The notes beneath the pieces were generated by a model. That model was not told the origin of the DNA. It was given only the letters and a program-made list of their open reading frames with translations, and did not search any database. A DNA stretch of 64,000 nt from Thalassotalea sp. PS06 (GTDB taxonomy: Bacteria > Pseudomonadota > Gammaproteobacteria > Enterobacterales > Alteromonadaceae), in NCBI RefSeq assembly GCF_007197775.1, contig NZ_CP041638.1, forward strand, positions 3,534,001 to 3,598,000, written 5' to 3'. Below, one piece after another: positions 51,749-62,654 of the stretch (positions are counted from its first letter, which is position 1; each line of letters opens with the position of its first letter). The translations under genes and the position numbers were made by a program.

Positions 51749-53506
51749 TCAGTCCAGCTTATCGCTATTAAATAAAGACTCTAGCTCTTCTCGACCTTTC
51801 TTATTGACCTTAAGAACCTCTTCAAAGTCATATCTGTCATTGGCGCGATATGCCTGTTCAAGCATTTCTTCGTCGTGACGGCGGAACACTTTAACCAAAA
51901 ATTCCGCACGCCCCTCATCAATGCCATATTCTTCAAGTACAATCTGTGCTGCCTTTAAGCTGCCATCAAACATTTCCCGAATGGTGGTTTCAACCCCCAT
52001 TTCCCGATATTTAAGAACACTGAGACGGCTCTTGGCACGGGCGACAATTTTTAAATTTGGATAGTGCTCGCGCACCGTTTTCGCGATAGCAAAGCCATGC
52101 TTATCACTATCAGCGGCGATAAACATAACCTTGGCATGTTCGAGCCCCGCGGCTCTGAGTAGTTTTAAATTGGTAGCATCGCCAAAAAAGACTTTGTTAC
52201 CAAACTGGCGAACAAACTCGATATGCTCGGCGTTGTAATCGAGGGCAGTAAAGCGAATATGGTTAGCGGTAAGGATACGGCCGGTGATCTGGCCAAAGCG
52301 TCCAAATCCGGCAATGATTACTTCCGGTTCATGGCTGACGTTCTCCTGATCATAGTTTTGTGCCACGCCACTTCGTTGCAACACTTTATCGACTAGGAGG
52401 ATCAGTGGCGAAGTCAGTGCCATCGACAAACTGACGATGATGGTAACCATATTATTGATGTCGCGTTCTATCACTCCCTGGCTGAGGGCAAAACTCATGA
52501 TCACAAAGGCGAATTCACCACCCTGGGATAACATCAGGGCGAGTTTAAATTTCTTCCGCCTGAGGCCAGCAGTTTTGCGGATCAACAGATAAATAATCGC
52601 CATTTTTGCCGCCATCAGGGCAAGCGCCCCAGAGACGATAACAAAAGGATCAGAAACCAGTAAAGCTAAGTCTAGTTTCATTCCTACCGCAATAAAAAAC
52701 AGGCCAAGCAACAAGCCTTTAAATGGCGATATCTCTACTTCCATTTGATGACGAAAACTGGAGTTTGCCAACAAAATACCGGCGGTAAATGCGCCCATGC
52801 CCATGGATAAACCAACATTGTGCATCAGCAATGCGGTTGCCATTACAATCAGCAATGCCGAGGCGGTAATCACTTCACTGCTACCATATCTGGACATAGT
52901 ACGCAGAAATGGGTTTACAAAATACTTGCCAGACAATAACACCAACACTATAGCGGCAATCGATACCCACCAGGCGGGGGCATCTGGGTTTGAACGCCCG
53001 GCCAGAGCTTCAACCAACAGTAGGATCGGTATCACCGCAATATCTTGCATAAGTAAAATGGAAAACCCTTTTTGGCCGAGTTCGGTATTTAGAATCCGTT
53101 TTTCGGTCATCAATTGAATGGCAAAAGCGGTTGACGAAAGGGCTAATGCCATACCAACAATAAGTGGTACTTTAAAGCCGTCGTTAAGTAGCCAGAAAAC
53201 CGCAGCGAAAATAACCACTGTGCTGATGAGTAATTGCCCGCCACCAATGAATAAAATGTCGTTACGCATCCGCCAGAGTTTTTGCGGATCGAGCTCCAGG
53301 CCAATGATGAATAATAAAAACACCACTCCATATTCAGCAAAATGGAGTATTTGATCCGGTTCACTGATCAAACCCAGTACCGATGGGCCGATAATAATAC
53401 CCGCGGCCAGATAGCCAAGGATGGAACCGAGTTTTAAGCGGGTGAAAAAAGGTACGGCAATTACCGCAGCGGTAAGAAAGATTATCGCTAAGCCAAGATT
53501 ACTCAT
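51749..53506 (-). CDS. CPA2 monovalent cation:proton antiporter with RCK domain (KefB/KefC-like)
   Basis: A 585-residue protein. Residues 1-375 hold about twelve helices of the Na/H exchanger fold (LGYLAAGIIIGPSVLG; ALALSSTAFAIQLM). Residues 395-510 are a TrkA-N/RCK domain with VIIAGFGRFGQITGRIL and a GDATNLKLLRAAGLEHA loop. E. coli KefB/KefC export K+ when glutathione adducts bind the RCK domain. No separate KefF/KefG quinone-reductase partner gene is adjacent. It is the first gene of the minus-strand unit with DUF523 and DUF885. Confidence 0.88.
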   Translation of the reverse strand: MSNLGLAIIFLTAAVIAVPFFTRLKLGSILGYLAAGIIIGPSVLGLISEPDQILHFAEYGVVFLLFIIGLELDPQKLWRMRNDILFIGGGQLLISTVVIFAAVFWLLNDGFKVPLIVGMALALSSTAFAIQLMTEKRILNTELGQKGFSILLMQDIAVIPILLLVEALAGRSNPDAPAWWVSIAAIVLVLLSGKYFVNPFLRTMSRYGSSEVITASALLIVMATALLMHNVGLSMGMGAFTAGILLANSSFRHQMEVEISPFKGLLLGLFFIAVGMKLDLALLVSDPFVIVSGALALMAAKMAIIYLLIRKTAGLRRKKFKLALMLSQGGEFAFVIMSFALSQGVIERDINNMVTIIVSLSMALTSPLILLVDKVLQRSGVAQNYDQENVSHEPEVIIAGFGRFGQITGRILTANHIRFTALDYNAEHIEFVRQFGNKVFFGDATNLKLLRAAGLEHAKVMFIAADSDKHGFAIAKTVREHYPNLKIVARAKSRLSVLKYREMGVETTIREMFDGSLKAAQIVLEEYGIDEGRAEFLVKVFRRHDEEMLEQAYRANDRYDFEEVLKVNKKGREELESLFNSDKLD

Positions 53507-53590
53507 ATTCAGGGTAGATAAAAAAGTGTTAACTAAGTGTAAAGGAAAATGGGGGTAAAGGGGAGGGATTCAAAATCGAATAGATTTTGA

Positions 53591-53717
53591 GGGTGGAGTT
53601 ACAACGTAAAGCGTTTTAAAGGTGGAGTTGCAGCCTAGCTGCAATGAGAAAAACTTTCCGATTTCCCAAAACACGAGGAAGTCGATTGTTTTGCTCCACC
53701 TTCGTTAGACTCCACCC
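53591..53717. repeat. nested inverted GGTGGAG repeats
   Basis: Outer arms GGGTGGAGT (53591-53599) and ACTCCACCC (53709-53717); inner arms AAGGTGGAG (53619-53627) and CTCCACCTT (53694-53702); all perfect. A further TTGCAGC-CTA-GCTGCAA hairpin lies at 53628-53644. The two left arms are also direct repeats of GGTGGAGTT-RCARC. It fills the 308-base gap between the antiporter and 5S genes. Confidence 0.75.
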
Positions 53718-53770
53718 AAAATGCGACGCAGGGAGTATTTTATCCACCTGCGCTAGCGTCCCTCAAACGC

Positions 53771-53799
53771 AAAAAGCCCGCTCAGTTGAGCGGGCTTTT
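53771..53799 (-). terminator. rRNA operon terminator
   Basis: AAAAGCCCGCTCA pairs with TGAGCGGGCTTTT; on the minus strand it ends in five T's, 14 bases after the 5S gene. Confidence 0.93.
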
Positions 53800-53812
53800 G
53801 TCGTTAATTAGA

Positions 53813-53930
53813 AGCCTAGCGATGACCTACTCTCACATGGGAACTCCCACACTACCATCGGCGCTATTGCGTTTCACTTCTGAGTTCGGCATGGGATCAG
53901 GTGGTTCCACAACGCTATTGTCGCTAGACA
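53813..53930 (-). rRNA. rrf: 5S ribosomal RNA
   Basis: The complement holds the 5S core CCCATGCCGAACTCAGAAGT and GGTAGTGTGGG...GAGAGTAGG, with ends TGTCTAGCG and CGCTAGGCT that pair as helix I. About 118 bases. Confidence 0.95.
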
Positions 53931-54252
53931 AAAATCGTACGCTAGAAGATTTTTGCCCCGTTGGCGAACGGGGCCTCCTGATGCGTTCTGAGTGTTGTTT
54001 ACTCCGCTATCAAGACGCTTCTAACTTTAATTCGAAAAGCTGTATTAATTTCAATTCTTACTCTATCTATTTGACTGCGTAGCATGTCAAACAACACAAT
54101 TTTCTTTGGTGTTGTATGGTTAAGCCTCACGGGCAATTAGTATCAGTTAGCTCAATGCCTCGCAGCACTTACACACCTGACCTATCAACGTTGTAGTCTC
54201 CAACGACCCTTTAGGGAGCTTAAAGCTCCAGTGAGAACTCATCTCAAAGCCT

Positions 54253-54283
<31 letters not shown>

Positions 54284-54452
54284 AGTTCCGAACATAGCTA
54301 CCCGGCAATGCCACTGGCGTGACAACCGGAACACCAGAGGTTCGTCCACTCCGGTCCTCTCGTACTAGGAGCAGCCCTCTTCAATTCTCAAACGCCCACG
54401 GCAGATAGGGACCGAACTGTCTCACGACGTTCTAAACCCAGCTCGCGTACCA

Positions 54453-54485
<33 letters not shown>

Positions 54486-54487
54486 GA

Positions 54488-54530
<43 letters not shown>

Positions 54531-54559
54531 ACCGCCGTCGATATGAACTCTTGGGCGGT

Positions 54560-54658
<99 letters not shown>

Positions 54659-55040
54659 GTGTCTGTCTCGCAGTTAAGCTGGCTTATGCCATTGCACTAA
54701 CCGTATGATGTCCGACCATACTTAGCCAACCTTCGTGCTCCTCCGTTACGCTTTGGGAGGAGACCGCCCCAGTCAAACTACCCACCAGACAGTGTCCCCA
54801 GCCCCGATTAGGGGCCTAGGTTAGAACATCACGCATACAAGGGTGGTATTTCAAGATTGGCTCCACTCTATCTGGCGACAAAGTTTCAAAGCCTCCCACC
54901 TATCCTACACATGTAGGAGCAATGTTCACTGTCAAGCTATAGTAAAGGTTCACGGGGTCTTTCCGTCTAGCCGCGGGTATACGGCATCTTAACCGCAAAT
55001 TCAATTTCACTGAGTCTCGGGTGGAGACAGTGTGGCCATG

Positions 55041-55135
<95 letters not shown>

Positions 55136-55836
55136 CATGAGCTTCGCTTACGCTAACCCAATCAATTAACCTTCCGGCACCGGGCAGGCGTCACACCGTA
55201 TACGTCATCTTTCGATTTTGCACAGTGCTGTGTTTTTAATAAACAGTTCCAGCCACCTGGTTACTTCGACCGACCGAGGCTTAGAGAGCAAGTCTCATCA
55301 CCCTAGCCGGCGTACCTTCTCCCGAAGTTACGGTACTATTTTGCCTAGTTCCTTCACCCGAGTTCTCTCAAGCGCCTTAGTATTCTCTACCTAACCACCT
55401 GTGTCGGTTTGGGGTACGGTTCCTTATAATCTGATGCTTAGAAGCTTTTCCTGGAAGTAGGGCATCAACAACTTCAGCTCCGTAGAGCCTCGTCTCGTAT
55501 CTCAGCCTTAAGAAGAACCGGATTTACCTAATTCTTCAGCCTACATACTTTCACATGGACAACCAACGCCATGCTTGCCTAGCCTGCTCCGTCCCTCCTT
55601 CGCAATTATAAGAAGTACAGAAATATTAATCTGTTTCCCATCGACTACGCGTTTCCGCCTCGCCTTAGGGGCCGACTTACCCTGCCCTGATTAACATGGG
55701 ACAGGAAACCTTGGTCTTTCGGCGTGGGGGTTTTTCACCCCCATTATCGTTACTCATGTCAGCATTCGCACTTCTGATACCTCCAGCAAACTTCTCAGTT
55801 CACCTTCAACGGCTTACAGAACGCTCCCCTACCACT

Positions 55837-55964
55837 GGAGCATATCCTAAAATCATCTCTATCCGCACAGCCCATCGACTGTTTGGGGACGCTTGAGTGT
55901 TTTCTCTTCATTTATCAAAAAGAAGAAAACACAGAAGTCTTAAATAACTTTAGTGATATGCTCC
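55837..55964 (-). other. 23S intervening sequence at helix 45
   Basis: In place of the normal helix 45 tip, 128 bases are bounded by GGAGCATATC (55837-55846) and GATATGCTCC (55955-55964), extended by CTAAA/TTTAG to a 15-bp stem with one bulge. An inner hairpin pairs GTGTTTTCTCTTC with GAAGAAAACAC. A long RNase III-type stem at this site is the classical IVS location. Confidence 0.88.
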
Positions 55965-56025
55965 AATCCGCAGCTTCGGTGCATAGTTTAGCCCCGTTAC
56001 ATCTTCCGCGCAGACCGACTCGACT

Positions 56026-56077
<52 letters not shown>

Positions 56078-56123
56078 AGCTGTCTATGCCTTTCCACATC
56101 GTTTCCCACTTAACTATGACTTT

Positions 56124-56158
<35 letters not shown>

Positions 56159-56614
56159 CCACTATGGACGTTAGCACCCATAGTGTGTCTCCCGGATAGC
56201 ACTCATTGGTATTCGGAGTTTGCAAAGGGTTGGTAAGTCGGGATGACCCCCTAGCCTTAACAGTGCTCTACCCCCAATGGTGTTCGTCCGAGGCTCTACC
56301 TAAATAGATTTCGGGGAGAACCAGCTATCTCCCGGCTTGATTAGCCTTTCACTCCGACCCACAGGTCATCACCGCATTTTTCAACATACGTGTGTTCGGT
56401 CCTCCAGTTGATGTTACTCAACCTTCAACCTGCCCATGGGTAGATCGCCGGGTTTCGGGTCTATGCCCTGCAACTGAACGCGCAGTTAACACTCGCTTTC
56501 GCTACGGCTCCCCTATTCGGTTAACCTAGCTACAGAACATAAGTCGCTGACCCATTATACAAAAGGTACGCAGTCACCCCATCTCAAATGACTCTTGTCA
56601 TTTGAACCATCATC

Positions 56615-56679
56615 GGTTCTATTTCTTCGGTGTGTCTTTGAGTGAGCAAGCAAAGCTTCTCACAGAAAGAACCCATAAA
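56615..56679. repeat. 65-bp direct repeat inside helix-25 IVS, copy 1
   Basis: Runs from GGTTCTATTTCTTCGG to AGAACCCATAAA. The second copy (56724-56788) is identical. Each copy can fold alone: GGTTCT...AGAACC outside, GTGAG...CTCAC and AAGC-AAA-GCTT inside. Confidence 0.95.
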
Positions 56680-56723
56680 GAGTTATTCGAAATAAACCTT
56701 TAACTCTGCTAGGTTGCAGAATT

Positions 56724-56788
56724 GGTTCTATTTCTTCGGTGTGTCTTTGAGTGAGCAAGCAAAGCTTCTCACAGAAAGAACCCATAAA
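56724..56788. repeat. 65-bp direct repeat inside helix-25 IVS, copy 2
   Basis: Exact copy of 56615-56679, separated from it by 44 bases of unrelated sequence that includes GAGTTATTCG and AACTCTGCTAGG. Identity over 65 bases shows a recent duplication or insertion. Confidence 0.95.
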
Positions 56789-57531
56789 AGCCATTTGATG
56801 ATGGGGCTTCCACTGCTTGTACGTATGCGGTTTCAGGTTCTATTTCACTCCCCTCACAGGGGTTCTTTTCGCCTTTCCCTCACGGTACTGGTTCACTATC
56901 GGTCAGTTAGGAGTATTTAGCCTTGGAGGATGGTCCCCCCATATTCAGTCAAGATTTCTCGTGTCCCGACCTACTCGATTTCACGGTAAGTTCATTTTCG
57001 TGTACGGGGCTATCACCCTGTATCGCTGAGCTTTCCAGCTCATTCCACTAACTTACAAACCGCTTAAGGGCTAATTCCCGTTCGCTCGCCGCTACTAAGG
57101 AAATCTCGGTTGATTTCTTTTCCTCGGGGTACTTAGATGTTTCAGTTCTCCCGGTTCGCCTCGTTAAGCTATGAATTCACTTAACGATACCCGCCTGATG
57201 ACGGGTGGGTTTCCCCATTCGGACATCTGAGCCTATAACGCCTTTTATCGGCTTAACTCAGCTTTTCGCAGATTAACACGTCCTTCATCGCCTCTAACTG
57301 CCAAGGCATCCACCACATACGCTTAGTCACTTAACCATACAACCCAAAGAAAACTTTGTTTTGTATGTCTGACAAGTAACGCAATCTAATAGATTACTTG
57401 AGTAAGAATTAATAATCATAAAGATTATTAGCCGGATAACTTACGTTATCCGATTTGGTATTTATATTTGACCAACACCTCGCGCGACACGAGTTGTTGA
57501 ATATAAACACCGGGTTTAATATCAGCTTTCC

Positions 57532-57547
57532 AAATTGTTAAAGAACA
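57532..57547 (-). promoter_or_regulatory. boxA antitermination site in the 16S-23S spacer
   Basis: The minus strand reads TGTTCTTTAACAATTT, matching the rRNA boxA core (TGCTCTTTAACA) that loads NusB/NusE. It precedes the 23S gene by about 190 bases. Confidence 0.75.
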
Positions 57548-57734
57548 TTGAAGATGCACACATTCGGCAAATTCATGGTTAAAAAAACCAAACGTAAATC
57601 ATAGTTCATCCATAACTTAGGTTTGGCCTTTCTTTCGATGACTCATTATCATTTCGCGTTTAGTCAAGGCGTTTGGTGATGACGTTTATTTTTCAATAAA
57701 CGAATCAACAAACAACGCAGAATAAACGTGAAAT

Positions 57735-57811
<77 letters not shown>

Positions 57812-57835
57812 ACTATATGCGTAAGTAAATAAATC

Positions 57836-57903
57836 AGGATGGTCGGACCGACCTCACCACTCATATAAGAGCGTGGGATGCTAACCAGCTGAGCTACAGA
57901 CCT
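57836..57903 (-). pseudogene. tRNA-Ile remnant in the rRNA spacer
   Basis: The 5' part (AGGTCTGTAGCTCAGCTGGT then TAG) is identical to tRNA-Ile, and GTGAGGTCGGT matches its variable region, but the anticodon arm is altered and 8 extra bases follow the D-loop. The T-loop GTTCAA and 3' acceptor strand are gone. Together with AACCAGCTGAGCTACAGACC repeated at 57791 and 57882, this indicates a decayed partial duplicate. Confidence 0.7.
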
Positions 57904-57926
57904 ACTATCTACTGCAAGTCGTGAAA

Positions 57927-58002
57927 TGGTGGAGCTAAGCAGGATCGAACTGCTGACCTCCTGCGTGCAAGGCAGGCGCTCTCCCAGCTGAGCTATAGCC
58001 CC
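57927..58002 (-). tRNA. tRNA-Ala (TGC)
   Basis: A 76-base cloverleaf with encoded CCA: acceptor GGGGCTA/TAGCTCC, D-arm GCTCAGCTGGGAGAGC, anticodon arm CTGCC-TTGCACG-CAGGA-like (anticodon TGC) and T-arm with GTTCGATCC. It is the first tRNA after 16S, reversed from the usual Ile-Ala order. Confidence 0.97.
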
Positions 58003-58086
58003 ATAATTCTGACGTACAGGGTCATCGTCTTTATTCGTTATCAAAGCAATTTGTGTGAACACTCAAGAAAGTTGTTTTACTTAAGG

Positions 58087-59628
<1,542 letters not shown>

Positions 59629-59822
59629 AAAAAGTTGTTGTCCTTGCGGACCATGCTCAATGAATCACTTGTTACCAATTAAGGTAACTGACATATAAAC
59701 GTATATTAAATAAATTAATAAAGACTCATGTGTCACAAATCATTAAGACTTTTATATTGCTCTTTCGAGCTATATGGTAAAACTGTCTTAACTTGAGTGC
59801 CCACACAAATTGCTTGATAACT

Positions 59823-59835
59823 AATTGTTAAAGAT
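59823..59835 (-). promoter_or_regulatory. boxA antitermination site in the rRNA leader
   Basis: The minus strand reads ATCTTTAACAATT, close to boxA (CTCTTTAACA), about 195 bases before the 16S gene. Confidence 0.65.
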
Positions 59836-59916
59836 GCGCTTTTAAAAAAGCCGAGAATTAATCGCATTCGTTAATCTCGTTGTTTCGCTGCAGGCCTTGC
59901 CCGAAGCAGGATGCGC

Positions 59917-59944
59917 ATTCTACGCCATCCAGTTTTGATGTCAA
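59917..59944 (-). promoter_or_regulatory. rRNA operon promoter, proximal
   Basis: TTGACA (59944-59939) and TAGAAT (59922-59917) with a 16-base spacer, followed at once by the GC-rich discriminator GCGCATCC typical of stringently controlled promoters. AT-rich DNA lies upstream. Confidence 0.85.
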
Positions 59945-60076
59945 CCGCTTTTTGATAATTATTTCGAAAAAGTTGTTTTCGAATATTTCTCAGTTTCGGT
60001 CGTGATAACCGGGTTAAACCCTTGAGGTTATCGTATCAAAACACTTCGTTGGGATGTCCCGTGGAAGTGGATGCGC

Positions 60077-60104
60077 ATTTTAGGGATTTTCCCGTCGGCG
60101 TCAA
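60077..60104 (-). promoter_or_regulatory. rRNA operon promoter, distal
   Basis: TTGACG (60104-60099) and TAAAAT (60082-60077), 16-base spacer, with the same GCGCATCC discriminator. It lies 160 bases before the proximal promoter, the normal tandem P1-P2 layout. Confidence 0.8.
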
Positions 60105-60355
60105 CACCTGATCAAAGAAAAAATGCAAAAAAACGATCGTTCGGTTAAAAATGATACGATCCGTTTAATCGTCGAGCGATTCCCTAAACATACCCCAGAA
60201 AATAGAGTTTAGATTAGGTGAAGTAAGATTGCTAATTCAATCAAATTATCTAAATCAAATTGTAATTAATTTAACTTATATACGGTCAAAGAAAGTCATC
60301 AGGGTAATGATACCAATTACAATGACAATCGATGAATATAACAAAGGAAACCATT
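60105..60355. other. divergent rRNA / peroxiredoxin upstream region
   Basis: AT-rich DNA (60200-60290) that could serve as upstream element for the rRNA promoter and as promoter for the peroxiredoxin-like gene. An ATACCAATT word lies at 60310. No clear -35/-10 pair or gene was found in it. Confidence 0.4.
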
Positions 60356-60988
60356 TTGAAATTAGTTAACGCCATTATCGCTAGTGCACTCGTAATCTTT
60401 AGCGCCTCAAGTTTCAGCAAACCAATCGCAGAATCCGCAGATTTAGTCACGCCGTTATTAGTCGGTCAGGAAGTACCTGAAGTTCAGACAACAACATTAG
60501 AAGGTAAACAAGTTTCTTTGCAATCTGTAATTGATGGAAAGCCAACGATTCTTTTCTTTTACCGTGGAGGCTGGTGTCCATTCTGTAACGTACAGATGGG
60601 ACAACTACAGGCCATTGAACAAGACTTGGTCAAACTTGGCTATCAATTAATAGGCGTTTCCACAGATTCACCAGCGGATATGCAAAAAAGTATCACAAAG
60701 GAAGCATTAAGCTATCAGCTTGTTTCAGATTTCGATTCAAAAATGAGTCAGGCATTTGGTTTAGCATTTTTCACATCACAAAAAGTGACCGATCGTTACT
60801 TAGATAAAATGGATCTGCAAAATCCGTTACAGAAAAATGCTGCGGGTGAAGAAAGATTAGTTCTGCCAGCTCCGGCTGTATATGTAATTGATGACGAAGG
60901 TTTGGTTCACTTTCAATACGTAAATCCAAACTTCAGAGTTCGATTAGATCCGCAACTGTTACTGATGGCAGCGGAGTTAGCTAAATAA
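60356..60988 (+). CDS. exported peroxiredoxin-like protein (AhpC/TSA fold)
   Basis: I prefer the TTG at 60356, which has AAAGGA 6 bases upstream and begins a compact signal peptide (MKLVNAIIASALVIFSASS-type, cut near SFSKP); the in-frame ATG at 60332 lacks a ribosome-binding site. The 210-residue product has a thioredoxin-fold domain with TILFFYRGGWCPFC followed by NVQM (a CxxC site), GVSTDSP and the C-terminal VYVIDDEGLVHFQYVNP. This is the peroxiredoxin-like family, here in the periplasm, presumably for peroxide or thiol metabolism. A terminator follows, so it is monocistronic. Confidence 0.82.
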   Translation: MKLVNAIIASALVIFSASSFSKPIAESADLVTPLLVGQEVPEVQTTTLEGKQVSLQSVIDGKPTILFFYRGGWCPFCNVQMGQLQAIEQDLVKLGYQLIGVSTDSPADMQKSITKEALSYQLVSDFDSKMSQAFGLAFFTSQKVTDRYLDKMDLQNPLQKNAAGEERLVLPAPAVYVIDDEGLVHFQYVNPNFRVRLDPQLLLMAAELAK

Positions 60989-61014
60989 AATGGCTTATCG
61001 TTAATCAGCAAATG

Positions 61015-61041
61015 AAAAGGGCAGATAAATCTGCCCTTTTT
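61015..61041. terminator. bidirectional terminator
   Basis: AAAAGGGCAGA (61015-61025) and TCTGCCCTTTT (61030-61040) pair perfectly around TAAA; A-run and T-run make it work for both convergent transcripts. Confidence 0.92.
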
Positions 61042-61064
61042 AGTATTTATGAAGCTTACAAATG

Positions 61065-61970
61065 TTATTGAAGTAAGTTCGCTGGCGAGTATTGGTCGGT
61101 TAACACCCGGTAGTCGGATTCCTCTTGTGCCTGACGTTCAATCAAGGATGCGGTATATTTCATATCCACATCTAATTGCTCTAACGGCTGTTGCCAATCT
61201 TTGACTCGATTAAACAAGGTTCCTTCATCAGGCAAGTTAGTTGCAGCAAGGATAATACGATTACCGGAATTATTGGCTTTGGTTACAGTATAGAAATCGC
61301 CAAAAACATCATGGTAGGTTGCAGTTTCATGATGATATAACAATGAACTTGAGAAGGTATTAGCTACCACGACGCCATCCTCACTCAACAATGCTTTCGT
61401 TTCCTGAAGGAATTCGCGCGTTAATAAATGCTCAGGAATATACTCGCCATTAAAGGCATCAAGAATAATTAAGTCGTATTGTTGCTTTTTAATGCCCGCC
61501 CGCTTGATAAAAATACGGCCATCCTGATTAAAGGTTCTAATATTGTCCGATTCTTTGAAATCAAAATACTCTTTGGCGACTGACACAACAGCCGGATCAA
61601 TTTCCACATTGTCGACCTTAATGTCAGGAAACAACAATTGCAGACTATTTGACAAAGTGCCGCCACCAAGACCAATGATCAAAACACTTTCTGGATTTGG
61701 GTTAACCAGAAGACCAGCAAATACAAACTTGGTGTAGTCAAACACCAATCGGTTTGGCTCTTCTTTATCAATACAGGATTGGCTGGATACTTTACGTTTA
61801 ACGGAGAACTTCAGGCAGCGAATATTCTTTTTGTCTTCGACAAAGATGTTTCGATACATGGAACGCTGTTCTTTGATGACTTTCGCGGAAGCTACACTTG
61901 GAATAAGTAACAACAAACAGGCCAATGTCGCAGAGACAAAAGGTTGATGAAATGTCTTGAGATTAGCCAT
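61065..61970 (-). CDS. spermidine synthase-like protein with signal peptide
   Basis: The ATG at 61970 lies in ATGGCTAA, overlapping the stop of the upstream gene by 8 bases; the longer open frame is not the start (301 residues). Residues 1-28 look like a Sec signal peptide (LACLLLLIPSVASA). The rest is a spermidine-synthase/methyltransferase fold: LIIGLGGGTLSNSLQLLFP, VEIDPAVVSVAKEYF and LDAFNGEYIPEHLLT. Usually this domain is joined to a membrane half in one protein. If the signal is cut, the domain is periplasmic, which is unexpected for an enzyme needing cytoplasmic co-substrates. Confidence 0.75.
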   Translation of the reverse strand: MANLKTFHQPFVSATLACLLLLIPSVASAKVIKEQRSMYRNIFVEDKKNIRCLKFSVKRKVSSQSCIDKEEPNRLVFDYTKFVFAGLLVNPNPESVLIIGLGGGTLSNSLQLLFPDIKVDNVEIDPAVVSVAKEYFDFKESDNIRTFNQDGRIFIKRAGIKKQQYDLIILDAFNGEYIPEHLLTREFLQETKALLSEDGVVVANTFSSSLLYHHETATYHDVFGDFYTVTKANNSGNRIILAATNLPDEGTLFNRVKDWQQPLEQLDVDMKYTASLIERQAQEESDYRVLTDQYSPANLLQ

Positions 61971-62586
61971 GAACCATAACCTCCGCCGCCTTTTTCTGGG
62001 CAAGGTGCTGATATCCCCAGGCCAGCATGCCAAGAACTACAAGCAAACCGCAAAATGAAAACAAAATCTGATTCACTTCAAACCACAGTACGAGGTAAAA
62101 AGATGTCAGTAAGGTTCCTAACGCACTCCCCATGGTTGAAACGAAATAAAGCAGCCCGGCAATTTGTCCACTCTCGTCCTGGTGCGTTACAAGCAAGCGA
62201 ATCGAGTAGGGCGAAATCATTCCCAAAATAACCGTCGGCACCAGAAATAAGATGGTTGATGCCACCAGAGAGCCATAACGACTGTCTTCAATATTGATAA
62301 ACACCCAATCGAGAATATTGGTGGTGAAATAAATCAGGGGTAACAGGGTGGCACCTGCAAGCATAAAGATCATGCCAAATCTTTTCAGTGATGGGTTTTT
62401 CATTGATAAGCGACCACCATATAAGTAGCCTATTGATAATGCCAACATGAACACAGTAATAATGCTGCCCCAGACGTGAACGCTGGAACCAAAGTAGGGC
62501 GCGAGAATTCGACCTCCCAGTAACTGAATACCCATAATGGAAAAGCCACCAGAGAAGGCGAGAAGAAAAATTAGAGGATTTTGCAC
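61963..62586 (-). CDS. membrane half of a fused-MFS/spermidine synthase-like pair
   Basis: A 207-residue protein with about seven helices (GGFSIMGIQLLGGRILAPYF at the start, then SSVHVWGSIITVFMLALSIGY and TVILGMISPYSIRL). This is the N-terminal membrane part of the large family in which it is fused to a spermidine-synthase domain. Here the second part is a separate, overlapping gene, so the two products probably act together. Substrate and reaction are unknown. Confidence 0.8.
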   Translation of the reverse strand: MQNPLIFLLAFSGGFSIMGIQLLGGRILAPYFGSSVHVWGSIITVFMLALSIGYLYGGRLSMKNPSLKRFGMIFMLAGATLLPLIYFTTNILDWVFINIEDSRYGSLVASTILFLVPTVILGMISPYSIRLLVTHQDESGQIAGLLYFVSTMGSALGTLLTSFYLVLWFEVNQILFSFCGLLVVLGMLAWGYQHLAQKKAAEVMVHG

Positions 62587-62654
62587 GGTACAACCACAAA
62601 GCTAGCAATTAACATGGAGTTAACTTACCAGTGAAAGGCTTGCACAGGCAATAG

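Larger units (their letters stand above)
56577..56806 (-). other. 23S intervening sequence at helix 25
   Basis: A 230-base insertion at the tip of helix 25, between the conserved CAAGCAGTGG and GTGACTGCGTACC parts of the RNA. Its ends CCCCATCTCAAATG (56577-56590) and CATTTGATGATGGGG (56792-56806) form a 14-bp stem with one bulged A. Inside lie two identical 65-bp copies and the hairpin CAAATGAC-TCTT-GTCATTTG. No protein is encoded. Confidence 0.9.

Noticed and set aside
51285..53506. Toxin-antitoxin or defence island around DUF523 and the antiporter
   Set aside because: The gene set is ordinary: two metabolic-type proteins and a CPA2 antiporter; no nuclease, kinase or antitoxin is seen.
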